From JAIRTY01 sp050257395 (GTDB lineage Bacteria > Actinomycetota > Actinomycetes > Streptosporangiales > Streptosporangiaceae), in contig JBLMWU010000179.1 in NCBI GenBank assembly GCA_050257395.1, positions 1-39,366 of the forward strand: 39,366 nt of DNA, given 5' to 3'. The first letter of the stretch is position 1; the number at the start of each line of letters is the position of its first letter. Positions 8,116 to 17,419 of the stretch are shown in pieces. The translations under genes and the position numbers were made by a program. The notes beneath the pieces are model-generated. The model did not search any database. It was not told the DNA's origin and saw nothing but the letters and a program-made list of their open reading frames with translations.

Positions 8116-8517
8116 ATGTCTGCTCATCTTGGGCTCTCATCACGGTGGGTCCGGTATGCGGCGGCCGGAGCAGCCGCTGTCACGGCGCTGCTGTACGTGC
8201 TGTCGGGGACCGCCGGACCGATCAAGCTGGTTTTCAGCCTGGCGATGGGCGGGGTCTTCGCGCTCGTCGCGCTTGCCCTGTTCTTCTTCGCCGACCGGAT
8301 GGTGTGGATGCTGGCCGCGGTGCTCGACCTCGGGGCGATCATCGGCTACTTCGCGGTGGCGCCCAGCCGGGAGCCGCACTTCGAGCTCTGGGGCATCGTC
8401 ATCAAGGCGGCCCAGGTGGTCCTCCTCGCCGCCCTCGGTTATCTGCTCATGCGTCACCGCGGGGGCGTGCGCGTGAGGACGCAGTCGCCGCAGAGCCCCG
8501 CGCCCGGCACGCGGTAG
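8116..8517 (+). CDS. Small four-TM membrane protein
   Basis: Predicted 133 residues with four hydrophobic segments (VRYAAAGAAAVTALLYVL, IKLVFSLAMGGVFALVALAL, MVWMLAAVLDLGAIIGYFAV and WGIVIKAAQVVLLAALGYLL) and a short basic cytosolic tail. ATG 8116 is preceded by GGAGGG at 8105-8110. The family is not recognised. Its last 64 bp (8454-8517) overlap the 3' end of the minus-strand Fe-S protein gene tail to tail, so the two transcripts must share antisense sequence. Confidence 0.65.
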   Translation: MSAHLGLSSRWVRYAAAGAAAVTALLYVLSGTAGPIKLVFSLAMGGVFALVALALFFFADRMVWMLAAVLDLGAIIGYFAVAPSREPHFELWGIVIKAAQVVLLAALGYLLMRHRGGVRVRTQSPQSPAPGTR

Positions 8518-9239
8518 TACAGGCAGCAGCTCCGGCGCACGAACCGCCGCCCTGGGCCGTCCGGGACGAACCGCCCTGCCCCGCGCAGCGGGCCCAGGGC
8601 GAGGACCTCCCCGGCCAGCTGCCCGGCCGCCCCGGCCCGCTGCGGGAAAGCCGATGCCAGCACCGCACCGGCCCCGGCGACCGCGGAGGCGACGTTGCCC
8701 CGCAGCACCCGGGGTGACAGCCGGAACTGGTCCCCGAAGGCGGCTTCCAGCGGTGCGGTGAGACGGCGGATGCCGTCCGCCAGCACGGCGGCGGCATCGC
8801 GGAGCTGGCCGGCAGCGGCCAGCTCGCCCACGGCGGTCCCGCCCGCGGGCCGCGCCGCCAGCGGCCACGGGCCGCTGTCAGCCGGCTGCCACCACAGGTC
8901 AGCCACGCTGAGCTCAGGCACCACGCCGCCGAGCACCGCCGCGCCCAGCAGCGGCGAGACGAGCTGCGACGCCAGGCCCAGGAACACGGCCGAGGCGGCC
9001 ACCCGTTCCGCTACCGCCGCGATCCCGGCCCCGGCGCGCTGGGCCAGCACACGGCGGGCGTGCCCGGCCCGCTCCGCCGCCACCCCCGGCCCGGACACGA
9101 GCTCCGCCAGCGGCCGCCACGGGCCCGCCGGCGGCCGCGCCCCGGGCGGCCAGATCAGCAGGGCGAAATACGGCCCGGCCGCTGCCGCCCGCGCCAGCGC
9201 CGCCTCCGCCGCACCCGGCTCCGCCGGCACCCTGCTCAT
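8454..9239 (-). CDS. FhuF-like (2Fe-2S)-binding protein
   Basis: Predicted 261 residues. The C-terminus contains RRSCCLYYRVPGAGLCGDCV, with the CC-x10-C-x2-C spacing of the FhuF-type 2Fe-2S domain found in ferric-siderophore reductases. The upstream region is alanine-rich and helical, with LASQLVSPLLGAAVLGG and DLWWQP resembling the FhuF-like body. The likely role is cytosolic reduction of an imported ferric siderophore to release iron; the substrate is unknown and no siderophore transporter is nearby. ATG 9239 gives an N-terminus of normal length. The 3' end overlaps the convergent membrane-protein gene by 64 bp, so the cysteine motif is encoded opposite that gene's final codons. Confidence 0.78.
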   Translation of the reverse strand: MSRVPAEPGAAEAALARAAAAGPYFALLIWPPGARPPAGPWRPLAELVSGPGVAAERAGHARRVLAQRAGAGIAAVAERVAASAVFLGLASQLVSPLLGAAVLGGVVPELSVADLWWQPADSGPWPLAARPAGGTAVGELAAAGQLRDAAAVLADGIRRLTAPLEAAFGDQFRLSPRVLRGNVASAVAGAGAVLASAFPQRAGAAGQLAGEVLALGPLRGAGRFVPDGPGRRFVRRSCCLYYRVPGAGLCGDCVLTRTPPR

Positions 9240-9315
9240 CGAGGCCCGAGTGTAGGACCCGCTGTCGCCCCGCCCGCTGTTGCCCCGCGCGCCGCTGCCT
9301 GCTGATACTGATCAC

Positions 9316-9567
9316 GTGCTCGAGCTGCGACCGAACTGCGAATGCTGCGACCGGGACCTCGACCCGGCCAGTCCGGACGTGCTGATCTGCACGTATGAGT
9401 GCACCTGGTGCCGCGACTGCGCCGAGAACGTGCTGCACGGCGTCTGCCCGAACTGCGGCGGCGAGCTCGTCCGGCGCCCCATCCGCCCGGCCCGCCTGCT
9501 CGCAACCGATCCCCCGTCCGCCAGGCGGGTAGTCCGCCCAGGCTGCGCCCCCGCCGCCGCCCGCTGA
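9316..9567 (+). CDS. DUF1272 zinc-ribbon-like small protein
   Basis: Predicted 83 residues. The sequence LELRPNCECCDRDLDPASPD and ICTYECTWCRDCAENVLHGV followed by CPNCGGELVRRPIRP matches DUF1272 proteins, which carry about eight cysteines in CxxC pairs and probably bind zinc. The GTG at 9316 gives the usual family start; an in-frame TTG at 9280 would add 12 residues. There is no clear ribosome site, so initiation may be inefficient or leaderless. The C-terminal 20 or so residues are Ala/Arg/Pro-rich and non-conserved. Function unknown. Confidence 0.78.
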   Translation: MLELRPNCECCDRDLDPASPDVLICTYECTWCRDCAENVLHGVCPNCGGELVRRPIRPARLLATDPPSARRVVRPGCAPAAAR

Positions 9568-9666
9568 CTGCAGGTGGCTCCGAGAGGCTGCCGCGACGTG
9601 TCACGGACTGGGTGACCGCAACCCATCCCCTACCGGACAGCGAACGGGCCGCGGTCCGTGATTACG

Positions 9667-11460
9667 TCAGCTCCGGCCGCGGTCCCGGCTGGGGACGCCT
9701 GAGCGGCGGCCCTGGCCGCCGCCGCGGGACGGCCGCGCGGAGCGGGCCGGGCGGTTCTCCCAGGCGGGCCGGTCGTTCCCGCCAGCGGAGCGGGCGGGCC
9801 GGGCCTGCCGGTCCCCGCGAGCAGGACGGTCCTCCCGGCCAGGGCGGCCATCCCGGGCGGGGCGGTCCCAGCTGACAGGGCGGTCCCCGCGGACAGGGCG
9901 GTCCGGCCGGGCCGGCCGGTCCTCCCGGGCCGGGCGGTCCGGGCGCGCGCCGCGGGGCTTGCGGCCGGCGGCAGGGCGGTCACCGGCGGGGCGGCCGTGC
10001 GCCGGGCGGCCGCCGGACCGGGCGGGGCGCCCGGCTGGCGCGGCGGCCGCCGGGCGCGGGGGTGGCGGCGGGATGGGTGTCCCTGCTGTCGCGACCTCGC
10101 GCACGGCCGGGTGGCCGGCTTCCACCTGGTGGCGGCTGGGGGTGACCCCGGCGGCGTCGTGCAGCTTGGCGACGTCGCTGGCCTGGGCGGGATCGACCAG
10201 CGCCACCACCGTGCCGGTCGCCCCGGCCCGGGCGGTCCGGCCGGACCGGTGCAGGTAGTCCTTGTGGTCGTGGGGCGGGTCGTAGTGCACGACCAGGCCG
10301 ACGTCGTCGATGTGCAGGCCGCGGGCCGCGACGTCGGTCGCGACCAGCACCCGCGGGTGCCCCTCGGTGAACGAGGCGAGCGCCCGGTGGCGCTGGTTCT
10401 GGTTCAGGTTGCCGTGGATGGCGGCGGCGGGCGTCCCGCCCTTGGTGAGCTGCCTGGCCAGCCGGTCGGCGCCGTGCTTGGTGCGGACGAAGAACAGGGT
10501 CCGGTCCGGCCGGCCGGCCAGCTCTGCCGCGACGGCGAGCTTGTCCGCCGCTGGCAGCACGAAGACCTGGTGGTCGGCGGCGGTCGCCACGTCGGTGACC
10601 GGGGCGACCGCGTGCAGGGCCGGGTCCGCCAGGTATCCGGTGACGAGGCGTTCCACGTCGCGGTCCAGGGTGGCCGAGAACAGCAGCCGCTGCCCGCCCG
10701 GTGGGGTCTCGTCCAGGATCCGGGTGACGGCCGGGAAGAAGCCGAGGTCGGCCATGTGGTCGGCTTCGTCCAGCACGGTGACGCTGATCTGGCGGAGCGT
10801 GCACGATCCGCGGTCGAGCAGGTCGATCAGCCTGCCCGGGGTGGCCACCACGATGTCCACGCCCCGGCGCAGCCGGCTGATCTGCACGTTCATGGAGGCG
10901 CCGCCGTACACGGTGGTGACGGTCACGCCGAGTGCCTCACCGAGTGGTTCCAGGACGTTGGCCACCTGCTTGGCCAGTTCCCGGGTGGGCACGAGGACCA
11001 GGCCGCGGGGCGCCCCGGCCCCGGCCCGGCCGCCGGCTGCCAGCCGGGCCAGCATGGGCAGCCCGAACGCCAGGGTCTTGCCGGACCCGGTCTGGGCCCG
11101 GCCGAGCACGTCCCGGCCGGCCAGCGCGTCCGGCAGGGCGCGGGCCTGGATGGCGAACGGCTCCTCGATCCCCTGCTCCGCCAGCGCGGCGGTCAGCAGG
11201 GCGGGCAGGCCGAGCGCGCGGAAGGTGGTCACGTCCGGGGCGGGTGCGGCCTGCGCCGCCGCCAGCGCGCGGTCCAGGGCGGACTGCTGCGGCTGGGCCG
11301 GCCCGCGGGGGGCGCTGGCGGGCCGGGATCCGGGGCGGCCGGGGTTACGGCGGCCGCCGCCCGGGCGCCTGCCGGGGCGGGGGCGGCCGCCGCCTGCGCG
11401 GCCGGCGTCAGGGCGGATGTCAGGGCGCGCGCTGCTGGCGCGCGCGGCTTCTGGGCGCAC
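9667..11460 (-). CDS. DEAD-box ATP-dependent RNA helicase with long basic tail
   Basis: Predicted 597 residues. The RhlE/DeaD-like core spans about residues 75-440: Q motif (IQARALPDAL), Walker A AQTGSGKT, PTRELA, TPGR, the DEAD box in VLDEADHM, SAT, and the C-terminal motifs VATDVAARGLHIDDV and HRSGRTARAG. Before it lies a 60-residue Arg/Gly/Pro-rich extension. After it lies a tail of about 150 residues dominated by degenerate DRPAR/GDRPA-type repeats, strongly basic and likely disordered. Such tails in bacterial DEAD-box proteins bind RNA non-specifically and can promote condensates. The protein likely unwinds structured RNA in ribosome assembly or cold adaptation. GTG 11460 is the most upstream plausible start in frame. 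Confidence 0.92.
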   Translation of the reverse strand: MRPEAARASSARPDIRPDAGRAGGGRPRPGRRPGGGRRNPGRPGSRPASAPRGPAQPQQSALDRALAAAQAAPAPDVTTFRALGLPALLTAALAEQGIEEPFAIQARALPDALAGRDVLGRAQTGSGKTLAFGLPMLARLAAGGRAGAGAPRGLVLVPTRELAKQVANVLEPLGEALGVTVTTVYGGASMNVQISRLRRGVDIVVATPGRLIDLLDRGSCTLRQISVTVLDEADHMADLGFFPAVTRILDETPPGGQRLLFSATLDRDVERLVTGYLADPALHAVAPVTDVATAADHQVFVLPAADKLAVAAELAGRPDRTLFFVRTKHGADRLARQLTKGGTPAAAIHGNLNQNQRHRALASFTEGHPRVLVATDVAARGLHIDDVGLVVHYDPPHDHKDYLHRSGRTARAGATGTVVALVDPAQASDVAKLHDAAGVTPSRHQVEAGHPAVREVATAGTPIPPPPPRPAAAAPAGRPARSGGRPAHGRPAGDRPAAGRKPRGARPDRPAREDRPARPDRPVRGDRPVSWDRPARDGRPGREDRPARGDRQARPARSAGGNDRPAWENRPARSARPSRGGGQGRRSGVPSRDRGRS

Positions 11461-11580
11461 GGTGAGACTCCATCTGTGATCCGGGGGCCGCGTCGTGCCG
11501 GTGCTTCAGCGACAGCGGCGAACCAGCAGGTCACCTCGACCTGGATTCACCGAGAAGCGGAGTGCTCACACAAGCGACCG

Positions 11581-11623
11581 CGCGGGCGTCCCGCCCGCGG
11601 GGGCGGCGGTGCAATCCGCCGCC
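11581..11623 (-). terminator. Tandem GC hairpins between PsiE-like and helicase genes
   Basis: Two inverted repeats stand side by side downstream of the PsiE-like gene on the minus strand: CGCGGGCG/CGCCCGCG (11581-11588 and 11592-11599, 3-base loop) and GGCGGCGG/CCGCCGCC (11602-11609 and 11616-11623, 6-base loop). They sit in the 226-bp gap before the helicase start at 11460, so they may end the PsiE-like transcript or form part of the helicase 5' leader. Nothing else is evident in this gap. Confidence 0.5.
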
Positions 11624-11686
11624 TGGATGATCAACCGTACCAGCACCCGCGATGTTCCCCGGTGACCAAGTGCCTCATGCGGCCGT

Positions 11687-12151
11687 TCAGTCGTGCTGCT
11701 TCTCGAAGCGGCTGACCGCGATCAGCCCGGCCACGAACGCCACCACCATGGCGATCAGCATCCCCAGCTCGGCCACGCTGACCTTGACGTCGCTGCTCAG
11801 CAGGAACAGGATCCGCCGGATGACGGCGACCAGCCCCACCACGATGAACGGCTGGGCCGCCAGCCGGTGCGCACGCAGGGACAGCACCACCGTGTGCACG
11901 ATCTCGACCAGGATCAGCACCAGCAGCACCCGGTCGAGCAGCACGTTGCCGGCCTGCAGCACCGACTCGGAGCTGACCGTGGCGAAGAACCCGACCACGC
12001 CCGACACCACCAGCACCGCGGCCAGCACGAGGAGCACCACCCCGACCGCGATGGCGATGTAGTCCTGCGCGTGCTCCAGCACCCAGATCGTGCCCGCCAC
12101 CCCGCGCGGGCGGGTGGGTGCGGCGGCTGCGTCCTCAGCCGGGTCGGCCAT
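11687..12151 (-). CDS. PsiE-like phosphate-starvation-inducible membrane protein
   Basis: Predicted 154 residues with four transmembrane segments and the family core VLLDRVLLVLILVEIVHTVV followed by LRAHRLAAQPFIVVGLVAVI and RRIL, as in PsiE-family proteins. The ATG at 12151 is preceded by GGAAGGGGA; an in-frame start at 12193 would add 14 residues. PsiE in Escherichia coli is under PhoB and CRP control, but its molecular role is unknown, and no Pho box is evident here. The gene stands alone between the helicase and the GntR regulator. Confidence 0.75.
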   Translation of the reverse strand: MADPAEDAAAAPTRPRGVAGTIWVLEHAQDYIAIAVGVVLLVLAAVLVVSGVVGFFATVSSESVLQAGNVLLDRVLLVLILVEIVHTVVLSLRAHRLAAQPFIVVGLVAVIRRILFLLSSDVKVSVAELGMLIAMVVAFVAGLIAVSRFEKQHD

Positions 12152-12249
12152 CGGGTCCCCTTCCGCCCCGGGCCTGGGCCCGGCATGCGCCATTGCTCCT
12201 GGTACGGCACGGTCAGGTCATTAGACCAGACCAGGGCGCAGGAGAGGGA

Positions 12250-13032
12250 CTACGCCCCGCCGTCGGCGGCGGTCAGGCCGCCGGGGATGAGGATGGGGCG
12301 GGACGACAGGATGTGCACCCGCATGGCCGCCTCGGCCCATACCGGGTCGTGGCTGGTCAGGGCGTCCAGAACGTCCCGGTGCTGGCGCACGCTCTGGCGC
12401 AGCCGCTCGGGGGTGTACCGGCGGAAGGTGCGCACCACGATCGGGATGTGGATGAACTGGCGGGAGACCGAGGGCAGCAGCGGGTTGTCCGACGCGGCGG
12501 CCACCCCGGCGTGGAACTGGTTGTTCAGCTCGGTGATGAGGTCGTAGTCGTAGCCGGGGGCGGGCCGGGGTGTGGTGGCGGTCTCCATCTGCTCCACCAG
12601 CCGGGTCAGCACGGCCAGCTCCCCGTCGGTGATCCGGGGGGCGGCGAGGGCCGCGCCGTGCCCCTCCAGCAGCGCCCGCAGGTCGGAGATGGCGGCCAGC
12701 TCCTGGGTGGACCAGGTGCGCACCCGGGCGCCCTTGTTGGGCAGCGTCTCCACCAGGCCCTCGGACCCGAGGCGGCGCAGCGCCTCCCGGACCGGGGTGC
12801 GGCTGACCCCCAGCGTCTCGGCCAGTTCCACCTCGCCGAGCCGCGCGCCCTGCGGATAGCTGCCGTCCAGGATGCCGGTGCGCAGGCTGGCGTAGACGCG
12901 GTCCACCGCGGCCGGCCCGGGCCCGTTCAGGCCCGCGTTCTCGTCCTCAGCCACCTGCTCACCCTGTCTCTGCCGCCGGGGGCGCTGCCCGGCTGCCCTG
13001 CTGCCTGCCCCTGTGCGAGGGGCGCGGTTCAT
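12250..13032 (-). CDS. GntR-family (FCD domain) transcriptional regulator
   Basis: Predicted 260 residues. The N-terminal winged helix-turn-helix is clear (RVYASLRTGILDGSYPQGAR then VSRTPVREALRRLGSEGLVE). The C-terminal FCD ligand-binding domain has the usual metal-site elements ELNNQFHAGVAAASDNPLL and QHRDVLDALTSHDP. FCD regulators sense organic acids and related catabolites. The gene lies 31 bp downstream of the HMG-CoA-lyase-like gene on the same strand and is probably co-transcribed with it, facing away from the eight-gene catabolic operon. The paired palindromes at 13986 and 14050 are its best candidate binding sites. ATG 13032 is used; GTG 12954 would give a 234-residue protein, nearer the family norm, so the first 26 residues are doubtful. 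Confidence 0.88.
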   Translation of the reverse strand: MNRAPRTGAGSRAAGQRPRRQRQGEQVAEDENAGLNGPGPAAVDRVYASLRTGILDGSYPQGARLGEVELAETLGVSRTPVREALRRLGSEGLVETLPNKGARVRTWSTQELAAISDLRALLEGHGAALAAPRITDGELAVLTRLVEQMETATTPRPAPGYDYDLITELNNQFHAGVAAASDNPLLPSVSRQFIHIPIVVRTFRRYTPERLRQSVRQHRDVLDALTSHDPVWAEAAMRVHILSSRPILIPGGLTAADGGA

Positions 13033-13063
13033 GGTGCCATATCCCGTCAGGCGAGCACGCAGG

Positions 13064-13972
13064 TCAGGACGGGGGGAAGTCACCAGCCCGCCCCAGCAGG
13101 GCCGGCCCCGGATGTCCGAGGCACTCCCCCACGTAGCTGGACGCGGCCAGCACGCGGTCCAGGGCGATGCCGGTCTGCACGCCGCTGCGCCGCAGCGCAT
13201 ACGCCAGATCCTCGGTGGCGATGTTACCGGTGGCCGCGGGCGCGAACGGGCACCCGCCGATGCCGCCGCTGCTGGCGTCCAGGGCCGCCGCCCCGGCTTC
13301 GACCGCGGCGATCGCGTTCGCGTACCCGGTGTTGCGGGTGTTGTGGAAGTGGAAGCGCAGCGGGGCGCCGGTGACCTCGCGGACCGCCTCGGTCAGCCGC
13401 CGCACGTCGGCCGGGACCCCGACCCCGATGGTGTCGGCGAGCGCCACCTCGTCCAGGCCGGCGTCCGTGCACCGGCGCACGATCTCCGCGACCCGGGCGG
13501 AGTCTACTTCGCCCTCGAACGGGCACCCGAACGAGGCGCCCACGGTGAGCGTGACCCCCACCCCGGCGGCGTGGGCGGCGCCGGCGATGCCCGCGAACGA
13601 GTTGATCGCCTCCTCGATGCTCATGCCCTGGTTGCGCTGGCAGAAGGTCTCGGTGGCAACCACGATCACGTTGACCTCGTCCACGCCGGACGCCAGCGCC
13701 CGGTCCAGCCCGCGCCGGTTGACCACCAGGCCGGCGTAGCGGACGTCCGGCGGCCGGGGCACCGCGGCCATCACCGCTTCGGCGTCGGCCATCTGCGGCA
13801 CCTTGCCGGGGTGGACGAAGCTGACCGCCTCGATCCGCTTGAGCCCGGCCGCGATCAGCGCCTCGATGTAGGCCACCTTGGCGGCGCTGTCGAGCGGGAC
13901 GTCCTCGTTCTGGAGCCCGTCCCGCGGGCCGACCTCGACCACTTCCACGTGCTGCGCATCCATGCCGGACAT
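13064..13972 (-). CDS. Hydroxymethylglutaryl-CoA lyase-like enzyme
   Basis: Predicted 302-residue TIM-barrel lyase of the HMGL-like family. Seen: VEVGPRDGLQNE (metal-binding Asp and catalytic Arg region), FVHPGKVPQMADAEAVM, the metal His pair in FHFHNTRNTG, and the loop GGCPFAPAATGNIATEDL with the active-site Cys of HMG-CoA lyases. The family cleaves 3-hydroxy-3-methylacyl-CoA or related branched hydroxyacyl-CoA compounds to acetyl-CoA plus a keto acid. ATG 13972 has GAGG five to eight bases upstream. It is divergent from the CoA-transferase operon across a 141-bp regulatory region and upstream of the GntR gene. In this setting it could act on a pathway-specific acyl-CoA rather than on HMG-CoA from leucine; no other leucine-degradation genes are present. 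Confidence 0.85.
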   Translation of the reverse strand: MSGMDAQHVEVVEVGPRDGLQNEDVPLDSAAKVAYIEALIAAGLKRIEAVSFVHPGKVPQMADAEAVMAAVPRPPDVRYAGLVVNRRGLDRALASGVDEVNVIVVATETFCQRNQGMSIEEAINSFAGIAGAAHAAGVGVTLTVGASFGCPFEGEVDSARVAEIVRRCTDAGLDEVALADTIGVGVPADVRRLTEAVREVTGAPLRFHFHNTRNTGYANAIAAVEAGAAALDASSGGIGGCPFAPAATGNIATEDLAYALRRSGVQTGIALDRVLAASSYVGECLGHPGPALLGRAGDFPPS

Positions 13973-13985
13973 CTTGCCTCGTCGC

Positions 13986-13995
13986 TTGCATGCAA
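13986..13995. promoter_or_regulatory. Palindromic operator candidate 1
   Basis: A perfect 10-bp palindrome TTGCATGCAA lies 14 bp upstream of the HMG-CoA-lyase-like start. An identical copy occurs at 14050-14059, with centres 64 bp apart. Short palindromes of this size are typical GntR-family operators; the GntR gene two positions away is the natural candidate protein. I found no further exact copy in the window. Confidence 0.6.
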
Positions 13996-14022
13996 TCAAT
14001 CGGATCTTTTCTGGACGGGATC

Positions 14023-14051
14023 TTGAATTCCGCACAAGTTCCCCCTAGGTT
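14023..14051 (+). promoter_or_regulatory. Candidate promoter of the eight-gene catabolic operon
   Basis: TTGAAT at 14023-14028 and TAGGTT at 14046-14051 are separated by 17 bp and fit a vegetative actinobacterial -35/-10 pair (TTGAC-like and TAnnnT). The second TTGCATGCAA palindrome begins on the last two bases of the -10 box, so a bound repressor would cover the transcription start. The prediction is by eye only. Confidence 0.45.
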
Positions 14052-14059
14052 GCATGCAA
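14050..14059. promoter_or_regulatory. Palindromic operator candidate 2
   Basis: Second exact TTGCATGCAA, 54 bp upstream of the CoA-transferase start at 14114 and overlapping the 3' edge of the putative -10 box. Together with the copy at 13986 it brackets the divergent promoter region, a layout that suits repression of both directions by one dimeric regulator, possibly with looping. Confidence 0.6.
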
Positions 14060-14113
14060 TTAGGACTCCCCGGCGGCGTGCTGGTGCGCCGCCACCCTCC
14101 AGTGAGGTGGTAC

Positions 14114-15322
14114 ATGACCGGCGACGCCACACCGCTGCCGCTGGCGGATGTGCGGGTGGTTGAACTCGGCCAGCTGCTCGCGGGGCCGTTCTGCGGGCAG
14201 CTGCTCGGCGACTTCGGGGCCGAGATCATCAAGGTGGAAGACCCCGGGCGGGGCGACCCGATGCGCCAGTGGGGCCGGGAGAAGCCGCACGGCATGTCGC
14301 TGTGGTGGCCGGTGGTGGCGCGGAACAAGAAGTCCGTCACCGCCAACCTGCGCGACCCCCGCGGCCAGGACCTGGTCCGCCGTCTCGCCGCCGAGTCCGA
14401 CGTGCTGCTGGAGAACTTCCGCCCGGGCACCCTGGAGCGCTGGGGCCTGGGGCCGGAGCAACTGTGGGAGATCAACCCGGGGCTGGTGGTCACCCGGGTG
14501 ACCGGCTTCGGCCAGAGCGGCCCCTACGCGCCGCGGGCCGGTTTCGGCTCCATCGGCGAGGCGATGGGCGGCATCCGGTACGTCACCGGCGACGCCGACC
14601 GCCCGCCGTCGCGCGCGGGCATCTCGCTGGGGGACGCGCTGGCCGCGACGTTCGCCTCGCTCGGCACCCTGGTCGCGCTGCACGCACGCCAGGCCACCGG
14701 CCGCGGCCAGGTGGTCGACTCCGCCATCTACGAGGCGGTGCTGGCCCTGATGGAGTCGATGCTGCCGGAGTGGGCACTCGCCGGTTACCAGCGGGAACGG
14801 ACCGGCCCCGTGCTGCCGAACGTCGCGCCCAGCAACGTGTACCCGACCGCCGACGGCGACCTGATCCTGATCGCGGCCAACCAGGACTCGGTGTTCGGCC
14901 GCCTGGCCGGGGTGATGGGCAAGCCGGAGCTGGCCGCCGACGAGCGGTACGCCACCCACGGCGCGCGCGGCGCCAACATGGCGGAGCTGGACGACCTGAT
15001 CGCCGCCTGGACCGCCACCCAGGAGGCCGATGGCCTGCTGGCGGTGCTGCACGAGGGCGGGGTCCCGGCCGGGCGCATCTACCGGGCGCAGGACATGTTC
15101 GCCGACCCGCACTTCGCGGCCCGGGAGGCCATCGTCCGCCTCGCCCACCCCACGCTCGGCGACCTGCCCATGCAGAACGTCTTCCCCCGGCTGTCGGCCA
15201 CCCCCGGCCGGGTCCGGCACGCCGGTCCGGAGCTCGGGGAGCACAACGGCGACATCTACCGGGGCCTGCTCGGCCTCGGCGACGGGCAACTTGCTGACCT
15301 CGCCAGCGACGGCGTGATCTGA
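14114..15322 (+). CDS. Family III (CaiB/BaiF) CoA-transferase, first copy
   Basis: Predicted 402 residues of the class III CoA-transferase family. Seen: VRVVELGQLLAGPFCGQLLG, DFGAEIIKVEDPGRGDPMR, LLENFRPGTLERWGLG, VTGFGQSGPY, and SLGD with the likely catalytic Asp174, equivalent to Asp169 of formyl-CoA transferase. These enzymes move CoA between carboxylic acids through a covalent aspartyl-CoA intermediate. ATG 14114 follows AGGTGG at 14105-14110; an in-frame extension to 14054 would run through the operator and is unlikely. It is the first gene of the operon, so it probably activates a pathway carboxylic acid. Donor and acceptor are unknown. A paralogue lies at 20262. Confidence 0.9.
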   Translation: MTGDATPLPLADVRVVELGQLLAGPFCGQLLGDFGAEIIKVEDPGRGDPMRQWGREKPHGMSLWWPVVARNKKSVTANLRDPRGQDLVRRLAAESDVLLENFRPGTLERWGLGPEQLWEINPGLVVTRVTGFGQSGPYAPRAGFGSIGEAMGGIRYVTGDADRPPSRAGISLGDALAATFASLGTLVALHARQATGRGQVVDSAIYEAVLALMESMLPEWALAGYQRERTGPVLPNVAPSNVYPTADGDLILIAANQDSVFGRLAGVMGKPELAADERYATHGARGANMAELDDLIAAWTATQEADGLLAVLHEGGVPAGRIYRAQDMFADPHFAAREAIVRLAHPTLGDLPMQNVFPRLSATPGRVRHAGPELGEHNGDIYRGLLGLGDGQLADLASDGVI

Positions 15323-15348
15323 ACCGGCAACGTATTACTGGAGGCTCC

Positions 15349-17415
<2,067 letters not shown>

Positions 17416-17419
17416 AACC

